From positions 1 to 32,724 of the forward strand of contig REEG01000096.1 of assembly GCA_007695195.1 (NCBI GenBank): a stretch of DNA of 32,724 bases, written 5' to 3'. This stretch comes from Gemmatimonadales bacterium (lineage in GTDB: Bacteria; Gemmatimonadota; Gemmatimonadetes; Longimicrobiales; Gaopeijiaceae). Shown here piece by piece: positions 26,201 through 32,724 of this stretch. Numbering within the stretch: the stretch's first letter is position 1; every line of letters starts with the position of its first letter. A program made the translations under genes and the position numbers. The notes under the pieces were generated by a model. That model had not been told where the DNA came from. It made no database searches and worked only from the letters and a program-made list of their open reading frames with translations.

Positions 26201-26806
26201 CTACCCGTCGTGGTCGGTTCGCGGGATGCTGTCCAGCAGATCCTGGAGGTAGTCCTTGATGGGCGTCGCCAGCGCCACAGCGCGAGCGGTCAACTCCTGG
26301 ATCGCCTCTTCCGAATGGATCTCCCAAGTGTCGCCCAGGCACGACGCGGCCAGGCGTCCCACCTCCCGGTCCGACCGGCGAGCGGCCGTTCCATACTCCA
26401 CGTACCGGGCTGCGAGGCGTTGCTCCAGAAGGGGGATCTCGGCTACTGGCGTGCCCTGTTCCTGAAGGTCACTGTAGACGGCTCGGTGAAGCGCATCGAG
26501 GGTTTGACGCATGAGGCCTGAAGCGCCCCGGCCGGCGAAGGCGAGTTGCACCGCACGGGTGTGGGTCCAGAGGAGGAAGATGAGATACTCCTCTGCGACC
26601 CGGCTCTCGGGAACACCTTCCACCGAGGGGACGCCCAGACGGGCCAGGAGGGAGTGGAAACTGGGTTCGTCCAGCGCGTCGGAGAAGCTCTCCCAGACGG
26701 ATCGGGCCACATCCGCGCCCCACGCATCGGGCCCCTCCGGAGGGGCTTCGCTGACCGCAGGAACGGGTCCCGGGGAGCGGCCGTTGAGGCGGGTGATGAT
26801 GTCCAT
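26201..26806 (-). CDS. Hypothetical helical protein
   Basis: 201 residues from ATG 26806, which has GGGGGAA about 9 bases upstream; a TTG six codons earlier is possible. It is predicted mostly alpha-helical with no signal peptide or membrane segment. Notable segments are SVWESFSDALDEPSFHSLLARLG, split here as SVWESFSDALDEP and SFHSLLARLG, and QTLDALHRAVYSDLQEQ. No family recognised. The gene is transcribed divergently from the lipoprotein at 27002. Confidence 0.75.
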   Translation of the reverse strand: MDIITRLNGRSPGPVPAVSEAPPEGPDAWGADVARSVWESFSDALDEPSFHSLLARLGVPSVEGVPESRVAEEYLIFLLWTHTRAVQLAFAGRGASGLMRQTLDALHRAVYSDLQEQGTPVAEIPLLEQRLAARYVEYGTAARRSDREVGRLAASCLGDTWEIHSEEAIQELTARAVALATPIKDYLQDLLDSIPRTDHDG

Positions 26807-26873
26807 GGTCCGGATTTCCCCCAATCGAAACGATAAGCACTTCCAAGTTCCTTAATAGGCCCGGAGTGCGCCG

Positions 26874-26902
26874 TTGGGCAAGGATGGTCTTTTTTGGATA
26901 AA
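26874..26902 (+). promoter_or_regulatory. Probable sigma70-type promoter of the 27002 lipoprotein gene
   Basis: TTGGGC (26874-26879) and GATAAA (26897-26902) are separated by exactly 17 bases in one of the few AT-rich patches of the window. Transcription would leave a leader of roughly 90 bases before the start at 27002. That leader contains a small hairpin (GAGCC, GGGT loop, GGCTC) and the palindrome TACCGGTA. Confidence 0.5.
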
Positions 26903-27001
26903 TTCGGGAGGGAACCGAGCCGGGTGGCTCCGGGATTTCCCCAGGGTCTACCGGTAGTTTCGGCGGGCTGCGCGAACTTTCCACCAAATCGGGAAAAAAG
27001 G

Positions 27002-27817
27002 ATGAAATCTTCGGGCCGGTTCCTCCTCCTCGCCTTCTTCGGAGCCCTTCTCCTGACTGCCTGTGGGGGGAGTACCGCATTCCCGCAACCCCGGGGGATC
27101 ATCGTGTTCTCGGGGGAGCGCATCTCCGCCGACCCCGAACGGATGGAGGCCATCGATCTCGCCCTGCGCCCCCACCTTGAGGATATCGACCGGAATCCCT
27201 CGTTCGTGATAAGCCTCAATCGACAGGTCGATGCGGCCTATCCGTGGACAACGCTGGACATCCGTGGCGACACCGCCCACATCGCAGTGGAGCGGACGGC
27301 GGGGGACGCCCAGACACCCTTCCAGATCTACGCCCACCTGCGGCTCATGCAGGAGCGGAGCGAATTGGGGGAATGGCTGCCGGAAGTCCGGGACCGCGAG
27401 CTGTCCGCACTGGAGACCGAGGAGGCGATCCTGGAATACGTGGCCGATGTCTGGCTTCTGGGCCGGTCCGTCTTCGATACCCAGCCCCATGGACCGCTGG
27501 ATGAACTCATCTACGCCAGGGATCGGGGCTTCCTCCGTCCCTTCATCCTGGCGACGCAGCCCGACCGGTTCGACGAGGAGCGGGTCGCCCTCGCCGAAGA
27601 GAATCCCGAATGGGAGGCCGAACTCACCGATTTCTTCCAGAGAACCTTCGAGCGGGATGGTCCCGGCTATCTGCCCTCGGGGGAGGAAGAAGCGGAGGGC
27701 CAGGGCCCGCCCGGCGAGGGCCCGCCCGGCGGCGATGAAGCCGGCGGCGTCGACGGTTCCACGGGGGAGGGCAGCGAGGCTTCCCCCGAACTCCGGGGCG
27801 TCAGCCTCCTGCGCTGA
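27002..27817 (+). CDS. Hypothetical lipoprotein
   Basis: 271 residues with a clear lipoprotein signal (FLLLAFFGALLLTACGG, Cys21). The mature part is mixed alpha/beta with no recognised family (ISADPERMEAIDLALRPHL, then DTAHIAVERT). The C-terminal 50 or so residues are an acidic Gly/Pro/Glu low-complexity tail with a repeat of GEGPPG. The ATG follows AAAAAAGG with almost no spacing, so the ribosome site is weak. It overlaps the 3' end of the convergent gene by 17 bp. Confidence 0.8.
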   Translation: MKSSGRFLLLAFFGALLLTACGGSTAFPQPRGIIVFSGERISADPERMEAIDLALRPHLEDIDRNPSFVISLNRQVDAAYPWTTLDIRGDTAHIAVERTAGDAQTPFQIYAHLRLMQERSELGEWLPEVRDRELSALETEEAILEYVADVWLLGRSVFDTQPHGPLDELIYARDRGFLRPFILATQPDRFDEERVALAEENPEWEAELTDFFQRTFERDGPGYLPSGEEEAEGQGPPGEGPPGGDEAGGVDGSTGEGSEASPELRGVSLLR

Positions 27818-28112
27818 GGGTCCACCGGAGGCTCACCGGGGGATCGCTCTCCTCTTCTACATGGAGGTCCAGGCGGCGTGTCTCGCGGAACCGGGCGTCG
27901 GATACCTTTCCGCCGGTGAGCGAGAATCCCAGCACCGTCACCTGACCCTCATCACCGCGGGGGCTTCGGGCCCTCAGGGTGGTTCCCGTCAGGCTTCGGA
28001 CCGAGGGTACTGGCCCATCCTGCAGCTTGACCCGGAGGATGCGGCCCGTGTGGGGGTGGTCCAGAGCGTCGATGACGCGAAATTCCGTGCGTCCAGAGTC
28101 TCCCTTGGCCAT
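27801..28112 (-). CDS. Small hypothetical beta-rich protein
   Basis: 103 residues with alternating strand-like segments (RTEFRVIDAL, GRILRVKLQDG, TTLRARSP, GQVTVLGFSLTGG, RLDLHVEEE). It has no signal peptide. GGAG lies six bases before the ATG at 28112. It is flanked by a convergent gene and a divergent PLP-enzyme gene. I do not recognise the family. Codon-position composition and the ribosome site support it as real. Confidence 0.65.
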   Translation of the reverse strand: MAKGDSGRTEFRVIDALDHPHTGRILRVKLQDGPVPSVRSLTGTTLRARSPRGDEGQVTVLGFSLTGGKVSDARFRETRRLDLHVEEESDPPVSLRWTLSAGG

Positions 28113-28170
28113 CTTGGGCTCCGATATGGAGGGGTGCGGGAGGGGATGATGGCGAACCAGGAAACCTTAG

Positions 28171-29721
28171 ATGCAGCGCGTCATGGAGTCAACGGATGAA
28201 CGAACCCGGAGTCGACGGATGAACGGACCCGAACCGGGTGACGGCAGCGGCGATGCCCTTCTTCCCGATGCCGAGACCATGCGGCGTCTGGGGTATCGCG
28301 CCGTGGATCACATTGTCCATCGGTGGGCCGGGCTCGAGGCGGACCGTCCGTGGCGGGGGGCAACCCGGGCCGTGGCGGAGGCTCGGTTGGACAGCCCGCC
28401 CTCGGAAGACGGGGGGGACATTGAGGCGCTCATGGATTGGGTGGTCCAGGAGGTCTTTCCCCTGGCGGGCCGCATCGACCACCCCCGCTTCATGGGGTTC
28501 GTCCCGTCGGGGCCTGGATGGCCGGCGGTGCTGGCCGACATCCTGGTGTCGGGGCACAACGTCTTCCAGGGGACGTGGCTCGAGTCGGCGGGGCCGTCCC
28601 AGATCGAGCTCACCGTGCTGGAATGGTTTCGGGGGTGGCTCGGGATGCCCGAGGGGGCCGGCGGTATCCTCACCAGTGGCGGATCGGCGGCAAACCTCCT
28701 GGCGGTGGTGGCGGCCCGGGACCTGGCGGGGGCGCCTGAGGGTGGGGTCATCTACCTCTCGGAACAGGGCCACAGTTCGCTGGAGCGGGCGGCCCGGGTG
28801 GCGGGATTCGGTCCGGAGCGGATCCGGAAGCTACCCACCGGCCCCGACCGAAGGCTTGAGGTGGAAGGCGTTGCCGCCGCCGTGGCTGGGGACCGGGAGC
28901 GGGGTCTACGCCCCATCCTGATCTGCGCCAACGGGGGGGCCACCAGCACCGGCGTTGTGGATCCGCTCCCGGAGCTGGTGGCGCTGGCCCGTCGCGAGGG
29001 GATCCGCCTCCATGTGGACGCGGCCTACGGCGGCTTTGCCGTGCTGACGGACGAGGGGCGGGCGGCGCTGGAGGGGATCGGCGAGGCCGACACGGTGACG
29101 CTGGACCCCCACAAGTGGTTCTTCCAGACCTACGAGTGCGGGTGTCTCATGGCCCGGGACCCCGGCGAGCTGGAGCAGGTGTTCCGGGTGTCCGCCGCCT
29201 ACCTGCAGGACACCCACCTCCAGGACAGGGAGGTGAACTTCGGTGACCGCGGGATCCAGCTCACCCGTGCCTTTCGGGCGCTGGGCATCTGGCTGACGGT
29301 CCAGAGTGCGGGCCGGCGGCGCCTGGCCGAGGCCGTGGGGGCAGGGATCGCGCTCGGCGCCCGGGCCGGCGCCTGGATCGAGGCCCACCCTGAGCTGGAG
29401 CTCCTGCATCCGGCGTCGCTGGGCATCGTCTGCTTCCGCTACCGCCCCCACAGCGAGGGCCCGCAAGGCGACGACCCCCACAGCGATGACCTCCGCAGCG
29501 ATGACCTACACAACCATGACCTCCGCAGCGAGGAGGGGCTGGAGGCGCTGAACCGGGAGCTACAGGATCGGATGCTCCACGGGGGCCACGCCATGATGTC
29601 GTCCACTCGCCTGGACGGCCGCTACTCCCTTCGCTTCTGCATCCTGAACCATCGGAGCCGTTGGTCGCATGTGGAGTCGGCGCTGGAGCAGGTGGTCCTG
29701 GAAGGGCGGGCACTCGCGTGA
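28171..29721 (+). CDS. PLP-dependent (group II) amino-acid decarboxylase
   Basis: 516 residues of the aromatic-L-amino-acid/glutamate decarboxylase fold. The PLP lysine is K315 in LDPHKWFFQ. The cofactor Asp is D283 in VDAAYGG, and the ring-stacking His is H201 in SEQGHSS. The substrate-side block FMGFVPSGPG is near 107-116. It would convert an amino acid to an amine; the substrate cannot be read from sequence. An Asp/His-rich run at about 427-454 is encoded by a 15-bp tandem repeat. ATG 28171 has AGGAAA upstream; ATG 28183 and ATG 28219 are alternatives. The stop overlaps the next GTG start. Confidence 0.88.
   Translation: MQRVMESTDERTRSRRMNGPEPGDGSGDALLPDAETMRRLGYRAVDHIVHRWAGLEADRPWRGATRAVAEARLDSPPSEDGGDIEALMDWVVQEVFPLAGRIDHPRFMGFVPSGPGWPAVLADILVSGHNVFQGTWLESAGPSQIELTVLEWFRGWLGMPEGAGGILTSGGSAANLLAVVAARDLAGAPEGGVIYLSEQGHSSLERAARVAGFGPERIRKLPTGPDRRLEVEGVAAAVAGDRERGLRPILICANGGATSTGVVDPLPELVALARREGIRLHVDAAYGGFAVLTDEGRAALEGIGEADTVTLDPHKWFFQTYECGCLMARDPGELEQVFRVSAAYLQDTHLQDREVNFGDRGIQLTRAFRALGIWLTVQSAGRRRLAEAVGAGIALGARAGAWIEAHPELELLHPASLGIVCFRYRPHSEGPQGDDPHSDDLRSDDLHNHDLRSEEGLEALNRELQDRMLHGGHAMMSSTRLDGRYSLRFCILNHRSRWSHVESALEQVVLEGRALA
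29450..29535. repeat. 15-bp tandem repeat inside the decarboxylase gene
   Basis: Four to five imperfect 15-bp copies (CCACAGCGATGACCT, CCGCAGCGATGACCT, ACACAACCATGACCT) encode the pentapeptides DDPHS, DDLRS, DDLHN and HDLRS. They add an acidic/His loop between strands of the C-terminal domain. The frame is preserved. Confidence 0.8.
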
Positions 29722-30758
29722 GTCCTGGGGAGACGCCCTCGGGGGATGGGCTGTCCGCCGCCGGCGGGCCCGCTGGGAGGGGTGAGCCGGACGGGGTTGA
29801 GCCGGTCGGGACGGACGCGCCGTCCGAAGGGGAGCCCCGGATCGGGGACGACCGGATCCTGGATCCCCAGGCCTTCGAGCAGAGGCCGCCGCCCGAGGTC
29901 ATGAGGGCGGTTCGGTGGCGCTTCCGCCTGGGCGGTGTGCTGGCTCTCGTGACATTTGTCGCGCTCCTCTTCACCCCGTCGGTGGCGTTTCTCGACGCCC
30001 TGGGGGTGGCCGCCTTCTTCGTCCTTCTTCCCACCCTGGCCATCGCCCAGCTGCCCCTGATGAAGGGGATGCACCTGGAGCGGATCCCCGTCTATTGGGG
30101 CTCCATCCTCTCCATCCTGACTCTGGGTGTGGTGGGGGGGCTTCTGGCCCTGCGCCTCGATCCTCCGGCTCCCGCCGGCTTCTCGTGGGTGCCCCTTCCG
30201 GAACTGCTGGCGTGGTCGGTGGGGCTCACCGGGGCCGCACTCCTGGTGATCCTCCTCTTCCGGCCGGTGGAGTCGTGGCTGGGCGGCGGTCGCCCGGAGT
30301 TGCTCCAGGAGCTTCTGCCCCGCACGGGACCGGAGCGGCGGGTGTTCGCCGGCCTCTCCCTTTCGGCAGGTGTCGGCGAGGAGTTGGCCTATCGCGCCTA
30401 CGCCTATCTGGTGCTTCAGACCCTGGGGTTGGACCCGTGGCCGGCGGCGGTGGTGGCCTGCATCCCCTTCGGCTTCCTCCACGCCTATCAGGGTCCGGTG
30501 GGGGTGGTGCGCACGGGGCTCATGGGGTTCATCCTGGCGGTGCCGGTGGTGGTGACGGGAAGCCTGATTCCGGCCATGGTTGCCCACACCCTCATCGACC
30601 TGGTTGTGGGGCTGGTTCTGGGGCGGAGGCTCCTGAGTGGGACGGGTTCCGGAGCCTCCCGGGTCGGCATGGATGGACCCGCATCGCGGATGGATGAGCG
30701 GGGATCAGGGGTGGATGGGCGGCGATCGGGGATGGACTTCACCGGGGAGAAGCCATAG
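29718..30758 (+). CDS. CPBP-family intramembrane glutamic/metalloprotease (CAAX protease-like)
   Basis: 346 residues with several membrane segments and the CPBP/Abi motifs in order: GEELAYR (E221, E222, R226), FGFLH (H255) and HTLID (H290, D294). A Pro/Gly/Glu-rich soluble N-terminus of about 60 residues precedes the first span. The C-terminus carries three copies of a 21-bp repeat (about 30675-30740) giving an Arg/Gly/Met-Asp tail. GTG 29718 overlaps the decarboxylase stop (GTGA), so both are translated together. The substrate is unknown. Confidence 0.82.
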   Translation: MSPGETPSGDGLSAAGGPAGRGEPDGVEPVGTDAPSEGEPRIGDDRILDPQAFEQRPPPEVMRAVRWRFRLGGVLALVTFVALLFTPSVAFLDALGVAAFFVLLPTLAIAQLPLMKGMHLERIPVYWGSILSILTLGVVGGLLALRLDPPAPAGFSWVPLPELLAWSVGLTGAALLVILLFRPVESWLGGGRPELLQELLPRTGPERRVFAGLSLSAGVGEELAYRAYAYLVLQTLGLDPWPAAVVACIPFGFLHAYQGPVGVVRTGLMGFILAVPVVVTGSLIPAMVAHTLIDLVVGLVLGRRLLSGTGSGASRVGMDGPASRMDERGSGVDGRRSGMDFTGEKP

Positions 30759-30766
30759 CGTCCGTT

Positions 30767-31252
30767 ATGAAAATCGACATCGCCCTTCTTGCCGACGCCG
30801 CCACCGTAGACGCCTCCGGAAAGCTCAACGTCCTGGGGTCGTTCCACCGTCTGCGCGGTCCCGACTTCCCCCTTCGTCATGGGCGTGTGGCCCTGGTGCT
30901 CCGATTCGCCCTGGACCCCGGCGACCAGGGGCGTCTCGACGTGTCGATCCGCATGGCAGGCCCCGACGACCAGACCATCCTGCAGCTCAACGGTCAGGTC
31001 GACGCCGGCCCCGGCGATCCCGACGACCGAATCCGGATTCCCCAGGTTCTGAACCTGGACGGCGTGGTGTTCCCCACACCGGGCCTTTACCGGTTCGTGG
31101 TGGAGGTGGGGGGTGAGGAGGTACAGGCAGTGCCACTCCTCGTGGAGCAGAGTAGCGGCGAACGGAGACAGCCCGGATCGCCTCCCGGCGGAGGCCGAGG
31201 GCCGACGCCCATCCTGGTCCCACCTGGGTCCGAGGGAGGGGTTCAGGCGTGA
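30767..31252 (+). CDS. DUF6941-like conserved hypothetical protein
   Basis: 161 residues. The opening MKIDIALLADAATVDASGKL followed by NVLGSF, and beta-rich blocks such as ALVLRFAL and PGLYRFVVEVGG, resemble the DUF6941 family as I remember it; that assignment is from memory and tentative. It has no signal peptide or membrane span. It ends in a Gly/Pro-rich tail. It begins 8 bp after the protease gene and may be in the same transcript. Confidence 0.75.
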   Translation: MKIDIALLADAATVDASGKLNVLGSFHRLRGPDFPLRHGRVALVLRFALDPGDQGRLDVSIRMAGPDDQTILQLNGQVDAGPGDPDDRIRIPQVLNLDGVVFPTPGLYRFVVEVGGEEVQAVPLLVEQSSGERRQPGSPPGGGRGPTPILVPPGSEGGVQA

Positions 31253-31321
31253 CCTGACCCGCCGGGGGTTGCAGAAACCTTCGGGGTACCGATAGGTAAG
31301 CATATAAGGAGGGTCGGCGGC

Positions 31322-31375
31322 ATGGCCCGACCGGGTCCGGCGGGGAAGTCCCGCGGGGGCTCGGGCTCCCGCTGA
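31322..31375 (+). CDS. Possible 17-residue leader peptide
   Basis: ATG at 31322 is preceded by AAGGAGG, a near-perfect ribosome site at good spacing, and the frame MARPGPAGKSRGGSGSR ends at a TGA 18 bases before a second ribosome site and the next gene. The peptide is basic and Gly/Ser-rich. It may be a small gene, an upstream regulatory ORF, or chance. The strong ribosome site is the only firm support. Confidence 0.35.
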   Translation: MARPGPAGKSRGGSGSR

Positions 31376-31395
31376 CTCCCGGAGTGGAGGCCCCG

Positions 31396-31818
31396 ATGAT
31401 CGTGGTTTGCAACTACGAGGAAGTCACGGCCCTATCCCATGGGGCTCGTTCCTTCCTGGGAAACGAAGACGGAACCGGAGTCGCGGTGGCGGCTCCTCCG
31501 TCGTACCGGATTGCGGTGGAGGCCCTCCTCCCGCGCCTGTCCGGCGATTTCTCCCTGAACACCCTGGCGGAGCAGGAAGAGGTGGAGAAGGCCCTCCGCC
31601 TCATCGTGTCCCACCTCCGCGAGACCATGGATTCCCATGTCCTGGCGACCCACGCCGCCGCTGAGGAGGCGGTGTCCGCCTACTTCGATTACGCCCATGC
31701 CCTTACCGTGTTGGATCGGGTTGAGGCGGTGGGGTCGGAGATGTCGGCGCTGGTGGAGCTGCTTACCGGACAGTCCGCCTCCGAAGAGATGCGCGAGTCG
31801 TTCCAGTTTCCGGACTGA
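31396..31818 (+). CDS. Hypothetical small cytoplasmic protein
   Basis: 140 residues with no signal peptide or membrane span. The N-terminus is strand-like (MIVVCNYEEVTALSHGAR), and the rest mainly helical (AEQEEVEKALRLIVSHLRE, then THAAAEEAVSAYFDYAHAL). ATG 31396 with GGAGG upstream is preferred to the GTG at 31384, which would bury that site. No family recognised. Confidence 0.7.
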   Translation: MIVVCNYEEVTALSHGARSFLGNEDGTGVAVAAPPSYRIAVEALLPRLSGDFSLNTLAEQEEVEKALRLIVSHLRETMDSHVLATHAAAEEAVSAYFDYAHALTVLDRVEAVGSEMSALVELLTGQSASEEMRESFQFPD

Positions 31819-31837
31819 CCCTTCGGTCCGCTTTCCT

Positions 31838-31897
31838 TCTCAACGGGCACCCTCCTTTTCAGAGGGCGCTCTCCATCTCAACGGGCACTCTCCTTTC
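31838..31897. repeat. Pair of 22-bp direct repeats upstream of the TPR gene
   Basis: The sequence TCTCAACGGGCAC followed by CCTCC or TCTCC and a T-rich end occurs at about 31838-31860 and 31876-31897, a 38-bp spacing. It lies just upstream of a TTGACA (31904-31909). This could be a regulator site or a small intergenic duplication. Confidence 0.55.
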
Positions 31898-31964
31898 GGT
31901 TGCTTGACATGGACATTTTGTCGTCCGGCGCCCTGTTCAGCCCATCCCCTCATCCCATCGCCCC

Positions 31965-32279
31965 ATGAGCCCTTCCCGTCTTGAGACATTCACCCGGATG
32001 CTCGAGTCCCGGCCCGACGACCCCCGCCTCCGGTTCGGGATCGCCATGGAATACCTCACCCAGGATCGCCTGGAAGAGGGTGTGAACGAGCTCCGTCGGT
32101 ACCTTGCCCTCACCGAGGACGAAGGAAACGCCTGGGGCCGTCTGGGCGCTGCGCTCCGGAGTCTGGGGCGAGACGATGAAGCTCGGGAGGCCTACGAGAA
32201 GGGCATCGACGCCGCCCGCCGTCACGCCCATCCCACCATGGTGGACGAGTTCCAGGAGATCCTGGACGACTGGGACTGA
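31965..32279 (+). CDS. Small TPR-repeat protein
   Basis: 104 residues made of tetratricopeptide-type helix pairs. Two repeats are clear: LRFGIAMEYLTQDRLEEGVN with ELRRYLAL, and AWGRLGAALRSLGRDDEARE with AYEKGIDAA. A partial third follows. Small stand-alone TPR proteins mediate protein-protein contacts; no specific partner is evident. The ATG lacks a strong ribosome site. A TTGACA lies about 55 bases upstream but without a matching -10. Confidence 0.8.
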   Translation: MSPSRLETFTRMLESRPDDPRLRFGIAMEYLTQDRLEEGVNELRRYLALTEDEGNAWGRLGAALRSLGRDDEAREAYEKGIDAARRHAHPTMVDEFQEILDDWD

Positions 32280-32312
32280 CCGGGGCCGAAACGACCCCGA
32301 CCATCCCGCGCG

Positions 32313-32337
32313 CACCGCATCGGACCCGAATGGAGGG
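32313..32337 (+). repeat. 25-bp repeat shared with 429-453
   Basis: 24 of 25 bases match the block at the 3' edge of element A, in the same orientation. It begins a roughly 445-bp non-coding stretch at the window end. Confidence 0.65.
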
Positions 32338-32364
32338 GTCATACGGGCCGTGTGCGTCCGCACC

Positions 32365-32416
32365 GGACGGCGTCCAAATCCGGCTGTCGGACCCGATTCC
32401 AATTTGGAGGCCATCC
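32365..32416 (+). repeat. Imperfect 15-bp inverted repeat
   Basis: GGACGGCGTCCAAAT at 32365-32379 pairs with ATTTGGAGGCCATCC at 32402-32416, with 13 of 15 complementary positions and a 22-base loop. It could be a hairpin terminator-like structure for the TPR gene or part of the repeat cluster that follows. Confidence 0.5.
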
Positions 32417-32466
32417 TTGTGATTCCGGGGTTCTTCCCGGCCATCCTGGGGGCGATGCACGTCCGC

Positions 32467-32648
32467 CACCGAACAAAATCGCGATGTCACCACATCCTCG
32501 GATGGTGAGATCTTCATTTTGACCGCTAGGCGAAACAAATCACGATGTCAGTGGCAAAGGAGCTGCTTACATCGTCGTTTTGACCGCTGAGCGAACAAAA
32601 TCACGATGTCACCGATTCGTGGGACCTCGACATCGAGGTTTGTTCCGC
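32467..32648. repeat. Cluster of roughly 60-bp-spaced palindromic (REP-like) repeats
   Basis: A core resembling CGAACAAAATCACGATGTCA occurs at 32470-32490, 32531-32550 and 32591-32610. An inverted copy lies at 32629-32648. The second and third units share a TTTTGACCGCT block before the core. The arm ACATCGTCGTTTTG before unit 3 pairs with CAAAATCACGATGT within it, so the units fold as hairpins. Copies are diverged and the intervening sequence is partly conserved, unlike CRISPR. I see no gene in 32280-32724. Confidence 0.7.
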
Positions 32649-32724
32649 TTCGGGGCATTCATCTTTACGGGCCCCACCGATTCACCGGGTTCCAGCGATG
32701 GATCCCGAAGCCAGAGGCGAGGCT

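Noticed and set aside
31904-31932. Consensus -35 TTGACA as a complete promoter for the TPR gene
   Set aside because: The bases at a 16-18 base spacing (GC-rich, GGCGCC region) are not a -10 element, so it is mentioned only in connection with the direct repeats.
32467-32648. Possible CRISPR array
   Set aside because: The repeats are imperfect, one copy is inverted, the intervening sequence is partly conserved and there are no cas genes in the window.

Overview
The window is very GC-rich, densely coding DNA from an aerobic, Gram-negative-type bacterium. Many products carry signal peptides, lipoboxes or barrel-like features, which implies an outer membrane. The mix of gene families (secreted S9 and M24 peptidases, pre-peptidase C-terminal domain proteins, a chlorite dismutase-like hemoprotein, a CPXCG mini-protein, a group III-like phosphofructokinase, a neurotransmitter-symporter-family transporter) would fit Gemmatimonadota or a related phylum. 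That placement is inference: there is no rRNA or marker gene here, and I saw no tRNA, rRNA, CRISPR array, insertion sequence or integrase.

Layout. 1-586: non-coding, with an 18-bp tandem repeat, repeat element A and a possible promoter. 587-5832 (+): a five-gene operon joined throughout by 4-bp start/stop overlaps, encoding an acetyl-CoA synthetase-like enzyme, 2-oxoacid dehydrogenase E1 alpha, E1 beta and E2, and a free acyl carrier protein. 5932-9788 (+): three exported or outer-membrane proteins of unknown role. 9817-13341 (-): a lipoprotein trypsin-like protease, a small protein that repeats only the protease's N-terminal domain, and a secreted M24 peptidase. 13465-18078 (-): a membrane and stress cluster with an SLC13 permease, TspO, two CrcB fluoride channels, a chlorite dismutase-family protein and a CPXCG protein. 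18305-19681 (+): a sodium-dependent symporter. 19682-20407: non-coding, with a strong hairpin, repeat element B (inverted relative to A) and two tandem long hairpins. 20408-25332 (-): a putative membrane microprotein, an S9 peptidase, phosphofructokinase and an exported protein. 25519-26192 (+): a MIP18/DUF59 protein and an AhpD-like protein. 26201-31252: mixed-strand hypotheticals, a PLP decarboxylase and a CPBP protease. 31396-32279 (+): a small hypothetical and a TPR protein. 32280-32724: non-coding, with inverted and direct repeats.

How the genes may work together. The leading operon supplies C2 units. Acetate (via the synthetase) and pyruvate (via E1/E2) converge on acetyl groups, and the terminal ACP suggests that an E2- or synthetase-derived acyl group could be passed to ACP rather than only to CoA. 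E3 is absent and must come from elsewhere. The most unusual material is this PDH-ACP operon, the A/B repeat elements (whose unit-to-unit variation looks synonymous in one reading frame), the paired hairpins at 20070-20188, and the frequent in-frame short tandem repeats in otherwise unrelated genes.
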